Counted from the stretch's first letter, positions 45,301 to 58,948 are shown. The stretch: 64,000 nt of DNA from Crotophaga sulcirostris (GCA_013397455.1 VYZB01000219.1:365859-429858), one strand, 5' to 3'. Translations and numbers: made by a program. Notes: generated from the letters alone by a model not told the origin.

Positions 45301-48300
45301 TTTATTGCCTTTGTGTTAAGTTAATCGGATTTTGGACTCAAGTTCCCTCCTAGGAGCAAGGCAGGCACTAGTTTGGTTTGGATTTTTAATAAGGACAGAT
45401 TAAGATTTGTCTGTGCAGCATAAGGGCAGTTTGGGGGAGTCAGGGCATTTACTTTCTTAAACTAGTCAAAACTTCAAATAATTCTGATACTGCTGAGCTT
45501 TTTAGTGTTGTCTTGATGTATGAATGTAGTTGCATAATTTCTCTCAATTATGAAGAAATGAACACAGAAATATTAAGGAATGCTGGAGATCCTGAGGTAT
45601 CTTCCTGTGACTTCTTCAAGACACCCCTCTTCATGCGCATGAGACTTCCATATGTTGTGAAGTTTCTTTTCCTCCCTGATATCATCTTGTGAGCATCGGT
45701 ATGGACAGGTTTCAGGTTTGTTCTAAATGTTAATTAGCCAGGTTGGTATGTGATGCTTTTTAAAAACCCCACTCCCTGAGTAGGAGGACAGCCCTGAGAC
45801 TTGTTTGCAGCACACACGGTCTCCTGGCTCTGCTACTGGAAGTTCTTGATGATCTACCTCCTTTTCAACCTTCTCAGCAGTTGAATTACAGCTGGGAATG
45901 TCAGTGGTGGCCCAAGTCATAGACCTCCTTGCTATCCCCATGCTTTTTAACCTAATAACTGTGCATTGCTTTTAAGTGTGCATTAGTTTTATTTAAAACA
46001 TCTTAACTAAACCCTAGCAATTCATTCTGCTTGTGCAGAGGCTGAGCAGCTGGCTGTGTTACATTTCTCAGGTGGCTTCTGTGTCTGTGGCTTGGTTCTT
46101 CTCCCTTCTTTGAAAGGGTTCACGTGTGTATGTTCCCTGCCTCACCAGTCGGCTGCATGGACTGTGTAAGGAAAAATTGTTAATGTGGGGCTGCCTTGCT
46201 CTTCCTTGCTGTGCCTTTGAACCTCTCCTTTGAGGACGGTATCTACTGAGTCATTTTGGGGGAAGAAGGTGACACAAGAGCTCTGATGTCAAGCACAAAA
46301 TAAAACTGCAGCGATATCATTTGATACTGTTCCCCTTAAATGCCAAATTGTGAATTTCCTTAGAGACAGAATGAGGTTTTGGGCAACTCTCCAGGAGTCA
46401 AGGAATCCCAATTCTGGAGGTCACTGGACTGAAAAAAGCCAAGAAGATGAGAAGTAATGCAGAAATAACTGAAACGCTTTAAAAGTGAAAAAGTTGAAAA
46501 CCCTTCTGTCTTGCATCTGAGCAGTTGACCCTTTTGGAGCTGATGACCTTCAAGATGGTCATGTTTCTTCCTGTGGAGTTTCTTAATTGAGGAAGGCAAG
46601 GTAATTCACAAACTTAAAAGTTTAGGTCCTTGTGTTGAGAGAGTTGGTTTGGAGCAGGCTTGACTCTCTTGTAGCTGTGGTAAGGTTGCTGCCCAGGCTC
46701 GCCTGCTGCGCTGGTCCCTGCTCTTCTCCCAGTTGTGTTGTCACACACGACTCATCTTGCCCTGAGGGGCCTCCCCTGTGTATGCAGGGGCTGTGGGACT
46801 ACTGTGGGAACTGTGAGATGATGAGAAGATCCTCTGAGGAATGTGTGTAGAGAACAGGGTAGTAATTAAACAGCAAATCTTCATGTCCTGATACTCCCCC
46901 ATACGCTATCATGAAGACTTATTCACAGAGAAGATAAAAGTGGCTTTTTGGTGCCAGGTGTGGAAATCTCCAAACTGCCTCTAAATTTGTATCATCAGTG
47001 AGTTTTGTAGTGCTGTGGAAACATCTCCCTTCCCCCCCAAAAAAATCACAGTACACTCTGCTGGAAATCTTTTAGAAAGAGCAGGACTGTGCTGAGTACA
47101 TGGGGAGCTTGTGTTCCCTAGGAGTATTCCTGGTGTGACTTCCATTAGTTGGATTGGTTTACATTCTGCCTTGTGTAAACTTGCTCTGTGGCTGTGGTTA
47201 CATTACCCACTTGTGGAGCAGTGCTGTGGGAAGGATGCTCTTGGAACCAGACTGCAGTGAAGTATGTGTTCATTTAAAGCTTATTTCTTGGTGTAAAACT
47301 GACTTTACCCAGCTGGGAGTTTCAGATCGCTGTCAGCTTAAATACATTCAATTTCCCTGTTTTTCTGTGCCAGATTGTACGTTAATTCTGTTTGTTTTGA
47401 ATAGCTTCTGCTTTACCATCTATCTAATGCTAATTTAAGTCATCTACCTAATGATTTCTTTACAAGTAGAGGCTAACACAATAAAAATGTGGAATACCTC
47501 TGTGTCCCAGAGCGCTCTGCTTCGCTTTGTTTCTTTTCTCTGAATGCTCACTGTAGGTGATGCCATCCTCCTGCTCTGCCTCAGATGTGCTGCCTGTTCC
47601 TTGATGCTTTCTTTCCATTGACATCCGTTTTCTTTTGAAGGAGGGCAGCCACTTTGTATGTGTCAGCCTCGTGCTGGAATTTTAAATACTTTAATACATT
47701 CTCATTATCTGCAAGGGTGGCTGGCTAATTAGTTAGCATAGTAAATAATGGCTCTACAGTGTCTCTGGAAGGATGACGTTAATCCTGCACGGTTCCTTGG
47801 CAGGTCACTTCTTTCAGGTAAATGAAGGTGATGCCAATAAGGCTGCTGGCTTTCTTCAGCTGCAACCTGTAGCGTCAAGAGGATGTTCTTGTTTCAAGCA
47901 GTTTTGTCAGCTGTGGAAGCAGGTGAAGTTCCCAAGATGCACATGCAGGAGGGAAGGAGATCCATCTGCTCTGCAAGGCTAGAGGTGCTCGGTGGCTCAC
48001 CCTGTGGCCGTCAGCTTCTGATGCTGTTTCCAGCTTCTGATGGATGCCTTTTTGCTTCCCGTTGAAGGCAACTTCTTACTTAGTTTGTGTTGCGATATTG
48101 CAGGTTAAGGCTGCCGAATCCTTTCCTACAGGAAATATTTAAAAATCTGTCACAAACTAAAGCTATTTATATTTCTGATAATGAATAAAGGATACATTAA
48201 TTCTAGCTTTGAATGTCTTATGACTGTACTGGTAGAATTGTTTTATTATCCGTTTCTCTGAGCTGTCTTGCCAGGAGTAAGGTGGCTTTATTCCCAGATT

Positions 48301-49347
48301 TATAATGCATTTTCTTCCTCTTGGAAAGGGCATATGCTATCTTGGCTCATTCTTTTTAATTTGAGTTTTGCAGGGGTCTGTGTGGTTCCAATTTTAGTTG
48401 TTCTATTTCTAAAGCCTTTCACATGCATGTAAAATATGATAAAAAATCAAATATTTCAAGACTCTTACAATTCCTGCAGTGTAAACTTCAACCTGCTTTT
48501 CATATTTCTGGATATATTTGTTAGTTTGTGTAACTTGCAAAGGAAGAACTTGAGATATTCTTTAGATAAGGTTACTAATTAACATCAAAATGAAGGCTCA
48601 AGCCTGTGAGGCACAGTAGTGGATTGCACGGCAACGCCAGGCTCTGTCTCGTGGCTCCTGCAGCAGCAATTTTTCCCTCTCATTTGGTATTCCGAGATGC
48701 TCCCCCATCCACCCTGCGACTCCCATCCACCCAGCCGCACTGAAAGTGAGATGAATTGACCTGTAGCCAAGCTTAACCAGTCGTCACTCAGCAGCATCAG
48801 TGGTGAGGAAACGGCTGTAAGGATTGACAAAATATTGTGCTACCCTCCTTGAGCTCCTCGCTTGTCATGCCCGAGCAGCTGCATTAGGCCTCACCTGACT
48901 GCCCAGCAATCAGGGGTGATCCAGCGTTGTGTTTGCCTGTAGGTTTATCATGGAACGTTGATCAGCAGCTCTGATACATCCCCAGGGCCTGCGCAGCCCC
49001 ACGTCAGAGGCTGTTTAGGGCAGCATGGGGCCGACTTGCTGCTTTTCCATCTCATGCTTCCTTCTACCGTGCGCTGGGTTGGGTGGGAGCTGGGGGGCAG
49101 GATGGCCCAGGAGGAGCAGCAGCTCAGCCCATGTGCTGCAGAAGCGCAGCTGGTGCCTGGGGTGGTGGGGTCCTTCTTTACATCTGGAGTTGTGTAAAGC
49201 AGAGCCTTCACACTCGTCTGCCTCCCAGGCATGAACTACCGTCGTGTGGAGGTCTTGGGAGAAAAGCTTAACTGGAGGTGAGTTACAGCCCCTCAATTGG
49301 GCTCTCAAAGTGCAACCAGAAGACGTGTTTGAGTAATAAGAAACATG

Positions 49348-49651
49348 AAATCATGGAATGGTTTGGGTTGGAAGGGACCTCAAAGCCCATCCAGTTCCAA
49401 CCCCCTGCCATGGGCAGGGACACCTCCCACTGGATCAGGGGGATCAAAGCCCCATCAGCCTGGCCTTGAACATCTCCAGGGATGGGGCAGCCACCAATTC
49501 TCTGGGAAACCTGGGCCAGGGCCTCCCCACCCTCGCAGCAAAATATTTCTTCCTAAGATCTCATCTTAATCTCCGCTCTTGCAGCTGAAAGCCATTCCCC
49601 CTTGTCCTATCCCTGCACTTCCTGATAAAGAGCCCCTCCCCAGCTTTCATG
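49348..49651 (-). mobile_element. CR1 LINE fragment, antisense
   Basis: AAATCATGGAATGGTTTGGG tail, then complete antisense 3' UTR and part of the ORF2 end, stopping at CCCCAGCTTTCATG. Confidence 0.9.
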
Positions 49652-51238
49652 TAGGTCTCAAGAAGCATAAAGCTTTTACATCTTGCAAAAGATTTCGAGT
49701 ACATTTACTTTGTTAATGCTGGGTCCATGCCTGGCTTATGGAGTTCGAACGTTGCCCTCGTTTTGATGGGAACTAGGGAAGCTCAGTTTTAATGTATGAT
49801 GTATTATTGCTAATTTGAATTTTCTTTTGGACTCTCAAGAAAAAGACACGTATTGTTGCAAGATGATTTTCTTGGTACCCTGGCACTTCCCTGCATCTCT
49901 ATCCATAGATATTTTTACCCCAGTGATGGAAATATGTTGCAGAGGTATCGAACCTGTGTGCTCTGTGTTGTAAAACTTAGGCTCTTAACTTCTTTAGAAA
50001 TGAAAATAAGCCTTAAGAGGACACCAATAGCTCCATTACCTGGAGTTGGTACAAACGTGGTACGAAACATTTGAGAATCTGTTGTTTTTCAGACCAGACA
50101 GACATCTCTCTTCATCCCTGCCCATCTTCCCCGCATCACAGGTGAAAACAATAGTAAAAACAGTTGCTTTGCTTTTGCAATACTACTTTTCCCCTCAAGA
50201 AATAATTCATAGATAACACTAGGCAGTAATTTTTATGATTTGTTTTCACCGTTGCTTAGAGTGAGTGTCACCTGGGAAGATCTGTGAAGGAAATTGCTGG
50301 TTGCCCCTACAGCTGGGAGCACGAGGGGTGTGTGAATGCATGGATGGATGGATGTGGATACACAAGTCAGTAACTGGGCTCCTGCATGGACTGGGGATGG
50401 AATTTATCAATTCATATTGTCTAGATTAGCTTGCCCTTAAGATAGAAGCTGCTTACAAACCAGCCCCAGCACCTGCTCACCAGCCTCAGCATCTTCTGCT
50501 GCTCCCAGCATTGCCCTGAATGAATTCTGAGGCAAGTGACAAGGATTAGGAATGGGTTTGAGCCTGGAGCAGACCTGAAGATTTTGGGCAGCTGCCGTTG
50601 AAGTTAAAAGCTGTTATGAAATGTGGAAGAAGGCTAAGTTGTGTGTTCCTTTTGACTTAGGGAGCAGACTCCGCAAGAGCGAAGTTTTAAGTCATAGCTC
50701 TATATGAGGATGTCAGACTTTGGGAGGGGTTTTATAGTAATTATTAATTTATATTAATGATGATACTGGAAATACGTTACTAATTTGAGATATCAGTTGC
50801 AAAGACAGTGGAATGCTTTTGATACCATACTGGTAACGTAGACCTTTCCTAATTATTTCTGTATACGTAATGCAGTTATAATCAAACCACTTGTCAAAAC
50901 AGAAATCAAGTTGTGTAATGACCTGGGTGGAAGCCGGTTTAATCATCACAAAGAATTTCTCTTTTCTACTCAGAATGAGCTTTTTTCCTGGCGCAGCTCA
51001 CCGAAACCTGTTCTTGTTCTTTATCATGTTTTGCACCTTGTGTCTGCAAGCACTGCGTCAAGTAGGTGGGCTTGTCAGTGGGGCCTCAATTCCTGCAGTA
51101 ATTTAAAACATTTGTCTTGCATAAGCAAATTCTGGAGATGGTGTGTAGTGATTATTAAAAGAAAACCAAACAGGATTAAAGTTAGGAGTATTTTGAGCAT
51201 CGTTTACCCATTTCAATTGATTTATAGCAACTGAACAG

Positions 51239-51350
51239 TCACAGAGTCATGGAATGGTTTGGATTGGAAAGGACGTCTAAGCCCATCCAGTTCCACCCCC
51301 CTGCCATGGGCAGGGACACCTCCCACTGGATCAAGGGGCTCAAAACCTCA
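51239..51350 (-). mobile_element. CR1 3' fragment, antisense
   Basis: CACAGAGTCATGGAATGG followed by about 100 bases of the antisense 3' UTR to CAAAACCTCACCC. Confidence 0.85.
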
Positions 51351-51881
51351 CCCGGCCAATCCAATTCTTTGACCAGCAGCAGGTTTAGAGGACCAGGAAA
51401 TGCCCGAAGTGCCGGACAGATGTCCTGCAACTGGCGATGGGAAAAAGTTCAGAGAAAGGCAGTTGTAGAGTAGCAGGTGCACAATTTGAACAGATGTGGG
51501 TTTGGGGTAAGATGGTGTGGTCGGAGCCAATGTACTTTTATTTGGGTAAAGGTAATGTTCAGTTATTGGTTAACAGAGGAACCTAGTACCAAGATAATAT
51601 CTGTATCCCTGAAACTGTCTCTGTGGGGAGAATCCCATCTGCAGAGACCCAGGCCCTTCTCAAAACTGAATTTTTAGAAATTTTTCTCCCCTCCATAGGT
51701 AAACTTCCCTGATAGTGGTTGCTTTGGGTTTTTTTGAGATGTAATTTTGATTTTCAGATACTGCTTTCAGTTAACACCCCAGGATCACTGGTTGCATGTG
51801 TTTTGTATTGTTTTAGGTGGATTTAGTTTCACATCTCTATTATATATATTTTTTATTTATTGCATATGTGAGTGCATATGT

Positions 51882-51962
51882 GAGGTTACATAAGTAACAA
51901 ACCAACGCAACCCCTCAGAGAGGAATGGGGTGGTTGGGTTGGTTTGTTACTTACATAACCTC
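51882..51962. repeat. Long imperfect inverted repeat (hairpin)
   Basis: The left arm (51882-51916) and right arm (51928-51962) are reverse complements. The outer 25 bases match at 23 positions (GAGGTTA..TAAGTAACAAAC against its complement) and the inner part continues with one mismatch and a bulge, leaving a loop of about 11 bases around TCAGAGAGGAA. It is preceded by a perfect 12-base tandem duplication TGCATATGTGAG at 51861-51884, which overlaps the first arm by three bases. No similarity to CR1. It may be a small palindromic transposon, a microRNA-like precursor, or a local inverted duplication. Confidence 0.8.
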
Positions 51963-52699
51963 AACTTTTTGGAGGTGTTTCCTTGTGTTGCCGTGGTTCC
52001 CAGTGGGTACCTGTTGGTCAGTGAGTACAGACTGAACTCTGTGACTGTTGGGGCGCAGGTTGAAGTCGGAGGAGTTGCAGCAAGGTTTGCATGAACAATT
52101 GAAACTCTTCTTTAAAGCTGATGATCACTTACTAATTTGCGTGATGAAGGTTACTATTTTTTGATAAATGGTCAGTAAAAGTAGGTGTCGGAAGGTTCCT
52201 GCTTTGATGATGCAGCTTTATTGTGGCGTATTCAAATGATCGAGGGCCCACTGAGAAGAAGGAAGCGGTCTGCAGACTGATGGTATCAGCTCATTTGAAT
52301 GTGGTATAAAACTTCTTCATGTGTCTCTGGACACACTCACTGGTATCCTTTGTCAAGTTAATTGTTGTCCACAGACAGTTGTAGGGATGGAAGGGATAAT
52401 AGCCCTGAAATTTATCTGCACGGTGCACTGGAGTCGCTCTCCGCTTTGTCAGTGTTTGCGTTTGTCTGCTGTGGTTTATGATGCGCTGTCAGCCTGCTCT
52501 TTGTCACAGGAGGACCCTGGAGCAGCCGTGAGCTGCATTAGGGGAGGGTGCTCAGTGCTCCCATGTTCCAGGTCTCCATGTAGTGTTACTACTTTTGTGC
52601 AGGTGCTTTTTGCACCATGTCGGATGGAGTTTTCTGTCCCGGTCCCTGCTGCTAATGGGACATCTCTGCAGTGTGGGAGCAAGAGCTTCGAATTCATTC

Positions 52700-53495
52700 C
52701 GTAAACGCAAACCTCACAAAGTACAACAAGGCCAAGTGCAAGGTCCTGCATCTGGGTCAGAGCAACCCCAAGCACAGATACAGCCTGGGTGCGGAATGGA
52801 TTGAGAGCAGCCCTGAGGAGAGGGACATGGGGTGCTGGCGGATGAGAAGCTCAACATGAACCAGCATTGTGTGCCTGCAGCCCAGAAAGGCAAACCATGT
52901 CCTGGGCTGCATCCAAAGCAGTGGGAGCAGCAGGGGAGAGAGGGGATTCTGCCCCTCTGCTCTGCTCTGGTGAGACCCCACCTGGAGCCCTGTGTCCAGT
53001 TCTGGAGTCCTTAGCACAGGAAAGACATGGAGCTGTTGGAGCGAGTCCAGAGGAGGCCACAGAGATGATCCAAGGGCTGGAGCACCTCCTGTACAAGGAC
53101 AGACTGAGAGAGTTGGGGCTGTTCTGCCTGGAGAAGAGAAGGCTGTGGGGAGACCTTAGAGCAGCCTCCAGTACTGAAAGGGGCTCCAGGAAAGCTGGGG
53201 AGGGGCTCTTGATCAGGGAGTGCAGGGATAGGATGAGGGGGAACAGTTTTGAGCTGCAAGAGGGGAGACTGAGATGAGATCTTAGGGAAAAATGTTTTCC
53301 TGTGAGGGTGCGGAGGCCCTGGCCCGGGTTGCCCAGAGCGTTGGTGGCTGCCCCATCCCTGGAGGTGTTCCAGGCCAGGTTGGATGGGGCATTGAGCCCC
53401 CCTGATGCAGTGGGAGGTGTCCCTGCCCATGGCAGGGGGTGGAACTGGATGGGCTTTGAGGCCCCATCCAACCCAAGCCATTCCATGATTCTGTG
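52700..53495 (+). mobile_element. CR1 LINE fragment, sense, 0.8 kb
   Basis: Begins within the reverse transcriptase ([19 protein letters not shown]), passes [18 protein letters not shown] sequence, [16 protein letters not shown] and GLEHLLYKDRLRELGLF, and ends with the 3' tail CCATTCCATGATTCTG. Multiple frameshifts. Long antisense reading frames over it (52851-53543, 53011-53589) are by-products. Confidence 0.92.
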
Positions 53496-56318
53496 GTTTG
53501 GAAGAAAGTGGTGGTGTGCTCCAAATCTCAGATTTGTCACCAAATACTAACATCACTGCCAAATCCCAAACTTGGAGCAGAAGAGGCACGCAACTTGTTC
53601 AGCAGTTCCCAGCATAGAAGGTGTACTGGAGTGGTCTGTAAATACCTGAAATGCCTTTGTCCTGATGCCGTTGTTAGATTCTGTTACGTGATAGACTGCA
53701 TGGGTGTTTGATTATTTTAGCTGTGGGCAGCAGATGTCCATCGTCCAAAGGGCTGCCATATTTTAGCTGGTCTAGAGACTTGGTCTGCACTCAGGGGCAG
53801 GGAGTAAGACCTGGTAAAAATCTGCTTGTGCATGGGATGTGCTGCTTCGTGGTTTTGCTTAAGGATGTACAGACATTCCTAAAAGTTAACAGTCACCATA
53901 GAAACTTGTCTGAGGTATCTGTCACTTCTGTTTTGCTCAGAGCATAGTGTCATGTTAGAGATGTAACTGCCAAAGCTTGCTGTGATTTTTCTGTAGTTCA
54001 ACCTCATCCAGTGTCTAACTTTAGCCTTTTCTGAAGTTTCTAGTCTCCTAGGACTGGATGCTAATTGCAGGCAAAAGGCATCTGTCATGTAATCAAAGCT
54101 CTCTTATTTCTGAGTTCCACAGCTGCCATGGTGCTAATAAAGGTCCCAGAGCTAAGCTGGCCGTCCATAGAGAAGAATGTAAACTGGAGATGGCTTTCTT
54201 TGTCTGCCTGCCCTGTGACTGTTAAATTCTTGAAGACCTGAACTGAAAGATACACATTTAATTCCTATAGAGCTTCCAGCTGTCCTTGGATGTTACCTGT
54301 GCTCCAGGTCTGCCTTGGAGTGGCCTGCTACTCCCCTGGGTGCTGAACTGGTCTGTCCTACCTGGAAGCAGCAACACAGCTATTGCCATTGTCAGGACTA
54401 TCTGGAAAGATTGAGGAGGAATTCCTTTAGCTTTAAGGTATTCAACGTGAATTTCAAGCATGGAGTTAACCCAAAGTCTCTGCAGGCCTTGGCACAGCAG
54501 ATGTTGTGCTTGTTTGGGGACGGTGCTTCAGGGCGAGAGTCGATCAGTGAGGAGTTTTGTGTCTGTAGTGTGGAGTCTGTCCTGAGGACAACAGCGACAG
54601 TTGCTCTTTCAATGAGAGGTGTGTGGTTACACCTGGGGGCTTGCAGGATGGCGCGCTGGCTGGTTTTCCCAGCTTAGTGGTTTGTTGCAGGCTCTTACCC
54701 TTTGATAGGTGCGTGCTGAGGGTGTTCCCTGTGTGGGGTTACGCCTCACCTCACTTCTGGGTGAGCTGAGTCAGCTTGGGCAGCTAAACTTGGACTTACA
54801 CAAAGCAGAGATGGTTACAAAGCTCCTGAAAGAGTCTGCAGTGCAGGGGAAGGTGTCTGTGTTTGCCCCTCGTTAGCTGTTGTGTGGTGCCTTGAGAGAT
54901 GGAAACTCACTTGTGTATGTCCCCGTCCCCATGTTCTCACTGCTAACAGATCCTGGCATCGTCAGCTTTACTAATACCTCTACGCATTTTACAGTGTTTT
55001 CTTTGAAAGATTAAAACCATAAGGTGGTATCAGGGCTGGAGTGATCCATTTGAGGGCAGAAATTGATAGTCCCAGCTGATAGCACATGACTTTTCAGGCA
55101 GAGGTGCTGGATACGTGATGGATTATTTCAGAGATACTTAAAGGGGAGAGAGCAAATGCATCCTAATTAGAGCACTTGAGTAGGATCCCACGTTAACATA
55201 CTCAACGTTTTTAGCTCTTTGCAAACACGTAAGTAAAACTACTTTTTGCAGTGAGCTTTTCTGCAGTGTTTTGTACACTTTCTATTTCAAGAATTTTTGC
55301 AGCTCTACAGTTGAGAAGTATGGAGGGACCTTTCTACTTGAAATACATTTCCTGTATCTCGTGCTGTCTTTAATCTCAGGCAGTCTCGCAAAACCCGTTC
55401 TACCTATTAAATATGCAGTAAAGCTCTTCTGTTTGGTAGAAGCTTGTATGTTTAAACAGCACAAGTCCTCATTGCTCCTGTATTTTCAGATTAAAAATTC
55501 AACTGCAATGCTACCATCAGATCAGAGCCATTAGAATGGATTTTTCAGATTTATTCTCCTGATTATAATACAGAAAAATAATTGCTTTTGATGATAAAGA
55601 ATTATGACCCATTGATTATTTAAGGACCTTCTTGGTGGATGAACTTTTTCCACTTGCTTCAAGACTTTTCATGAAAAGAGGCAGCTTTTTTAAGCTGGTA
55701 TGAAGCATAATGTGCTTCAGACAGTGGCTGCGCTGCACACTCTTTGGGGGTGAGGGGTAGTGGGAAAGAACAGCACTTTTTCTGTGTCTGTTTGCTTGAG
55801 TACTCAACATACAGGTGGTAGAGCCTGTGGAGAGAAAGCGGGGGTGAGTTACTGGAACAGCTTTTAAAATAAGTATTTTGTATTTTTTTAACGGAAAGAT
55901 TTAGTAGTTTCTTTTATGTCCTGGTAGTGGAGAAAACCACTTTAGTTTTCACTGTGCATCAGGTGTGTCTGTGTTGGGTACGGGGGGGAAGCCCTGTGTT
56001 TGACCCGGGTTGCCTTCCCCTTGGTCACTGTTCAGCTCCCAGCTGCTGCTGCTTGTGCTGCCAGCTCAGAAGGTGCCAAATAATGTTTGTGTATGTTTAA
56101 GTCTTTGGTCTCATCCTTTTAGCAGATTAAGAAAGAAGAAACAGTCAAATTTCTTAGACTTTGAGTAAAACCAGCAGAACCAAAATCATGTTTTGGTGGC
56201 CTCTCAGCTTAGAAACATTTGATGAATGCCCTTAGCAGCCAAACCTCGTTGGTCATGCATCACAAAAAGAGACATAGAATGTTGTGCATGATGCAATTGG
56301 AGTAATTTCTTTCTTTCC

Positions 56319-56520
56319 TAGAATGATTTGGATAGGAAGGGACCTGTAAAGTCCATGCAGTCCAACCCCGTGCAATGGGCAGGGACATCCCTAACCAGAT
56401 CAGGTTGCTCAGAGCCCCCATCCAACCTGACCTTAAATATTTCCAGGGATGAGGCATCGACCACCTCTCTGGGCAACCTGGGCCAGTGCTTAATCACCCT
56501 CAGTGTAAGGAATTTCTTTT
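56319..56520 (-). mobile_element. CR1 LINE fragment, antisense
   Basis: TAGAATGATTTGGATAGGAA tail and a diverged 3' UTR (CCTAACCAGATCAGGTTGCT), so an older or distinct copy; about 200 bases. Confidence 0.85.
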
Positions 56521-57708
56521 AAATAACTCCCAGAGTGTGTGGTTCCTGATGTCAAATGCAACAGAGCTTTTTTAATGCATTATAGTACAGTTGTTTTCCT
56601 GGTATCTTCATGGTAATGAAGTGATTGATTAGGTAACGATGATTTCATAAGATTTTCCTTAAGAGCAGATTACATTAAAAAATAACATTAGGATTTACAT
56701 AGAATTCTGTCCCTTGTGCAGGAGGGAGTCGGTGCTCTCCCAGAGGTGCTGCAGTTTTCAGTCCATTTGTGCAAGCCCTCTCTGCTCAGGTTCTTGAGTC
56801 TCCTTTACTTTTTCTTCCAGTTTTCTTAACACAGCCTACATTTAAAAGTAAGTTCCCAGTGATGTTGACATCCCCTTGGTACTAATTGCATTTAAAAGTT
56901 TTGCATAGGGTACTCCAAATACCGGTTTTTCTCCTATGTATCTTAACTTTACCTGTGAAAACAACTGGTTTTGCATTGGAGATGCATTTTATCTTAAAAT
57001 GAATCTTTTTGAGAGTTTAAGAAAATAGATTCATCATGTGCTGCTTTGAAGTACAAGGAGGATATAAGAGGCAGTTAGCCAACTGACATTTAAACCTCTT
57101 GAGAACTTGTTTGAGCCAAACCTTTTGCAAAAAACTTAATGCAGCGAAGGCTTAGTTACTGAAATTATTTTAGCTGGCAATTCAGAACATGTGATCATCT
57201 TGGAACAGCCTGAAACTTGTTCTTTTGTTCAGTTGTTGTACCAAGGCTTTTGGGTTGTGTCCGTGAACTTGCTGCTTCTGCAAATCGGAAATCTTTCAGG
57301 TTGTTGAGGCACCATGAGTTTGAACGTTGCGTTCGTCACGGTGCCTCGTATAAAGAACACTTCTTGTACAGGGAATGCATTCCTGATGCTCTCTAGGTGG
57401 CTGTGATTCAGAGCTGAAGCAACACCTCTAAATGATGCAGATTGTTTGTCCTTGCTAAGTGTTTGGCAAGGTGCTCCTGTTGGGAACGCTACGCTGCTGG
57501 CTGGCACCCTGGCCAAGGGGTGTGGGGACACCCAGAGTCAGAGCCCTGCAGGCAACCTCTACCAGGGTGTGCATGAGAGCGTGCTGCTGCCTTTGCTCTC
57601 TCTAGTGCAGGGACTCATAAGAGCCAAGAGTTGAGCTTTGGTTTAGGTTGCACTCTCTTACCTTTCCTATGCAAACATTTCTGCTATTCATGAGACATCT
57701 TTGCCTAC

Positions 57709-58014
57709 AGGAAAGCTGGGCGGGGGCTCTTTATCAGGGAGTGCAGGGATAGGATGAGGGGGAAGGATTTTAAGGTCAAAGAAGGGAGATTTAGGTTAGA
57801 AATTAGGAAGAAATGTTTTGCTGTGAGGGTGGGGAGGCCCTGGCATAGGCTGCCCAGAGCAGTGGTGGCTGCCCCATCCCTGGAGGTGTTGAAGACCAGG
57901 CTCGATGGGGCTTTGATCCCCCTGATACAGTGGGAGGTGTCCCTGCCCATGGCAGGGGGTTGGAACTGGCTGGACTTTGAGGTCCCTTCCAACCCAACCC
58001 ATTCTATGATTCTC
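57709..58014 (+). mobile_element. CR1 LINE fragment, sense
   Basis: From AGGAAAGCTGGGCGGGG to the well-preserved tail ACCCATTCTATGATTCTCT; encodes RFRLEIRKKCFAVRV and RLPRAVVAAPSLEVLK. Adjacent to the candidate distal end of the LRRTM2 3' UTR. Confidence 0.92.
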
Positions 58015-58256
58015 TAATCTTGTTTTAGAAGAACCTATGCAGACCAGCTCCTTTATTGTAGCAAAACACAAAGTACTGTATTTGATAGGATTATGGCAAA
58101 TGGACTGGTCCAAACCTGACTTGGGTAGTGCTGATGCTCTCTCAACTGCAGAGGATGAGAACTGGTCCTTATGTAGTGTGAAAGAATGAGGTTTTGACAC
58201 CCCTGTTTGAAAAGGGAAAAAGAAAGAGGCAAATTCAGTTTTACAGTATACACAAT

Positions 58257-58262
58257 TTTAAT
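58257..58262 (-). terminator. Alternative distal polyadenylation signal for LRRTM2
   Basis: ATTAAA on the minus strand in the context TTGTTATTAAAATTGTG, followed about 20 bases on by a long pyrimidine-rich tract. It lies about 240 bases to the right of a CR1 copy (57709-58014) and would give a 3' UTR of about 4.9 kb. Confidence 0.3.
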
Positions 58263-58948
58263 AACAAAATGTTTCTGTACACTGCACTTTGTTTTACTCC
58301 ATTACACCCCCTCCCACCAGAAAGTGGCTCTTGAAACAGAATTTTAAGTTCAATGTTATAAGACTCCTCATTTTTAATGTCTGGTTGCTAAGAGAGTAGA
58401 ATAGTTCACTCATTAATAATGTTTTCATTATCGTAAGAAGAAAAATGGAGTGAAGTTTTTCTGTTTTTTACAAAGGAGTGGTTGAAGGACCATGGGGTGC
58501 AGCTTGTCACTGCTTACACCAGAGGGGTACAGGCTGCGTGGGGTTTTGTCCTCTCTGAGGCTTGATGGTGTTCTAAGCTTCTATTACCTTTCCCTGGATA
58601 CCCCTCAAAAGACTTTTATACAAGGTGTGAAATGCTGCATTTCCAGATAAATCCGAAATAATCCATAAACATCCCACTAGCACGATGACTGCAACAGCAA
58701 AGCCTGGCACCCATTCTAGCGTGCAGGACTGCAGTGGAGACAGACATGGGGAGGGAGGAGCTGTGGGCAACTGGCTTTGGTTCTTGTTGTTCCTATTTTT
58801 GGGGGAGGAGAAATATTGTATCCCTCTCTGAACTTTTAATTTTTTGTAGCTAACTTCATAAGAAAGATGAAATTCAGCTGCTGGGTAGATTTCATAGGTC
58901 TGAACAGATGGGTTTTGATAGCTACACAGATCACAAAATTAAACCAAC

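Noticed and set aside
52851..53589. Antisense frames of 230 and 192 codons
   Set aside because: Both are the reverse complement of the sense CR1 copy at 52700-53495, kept open by its GC-rich composition.
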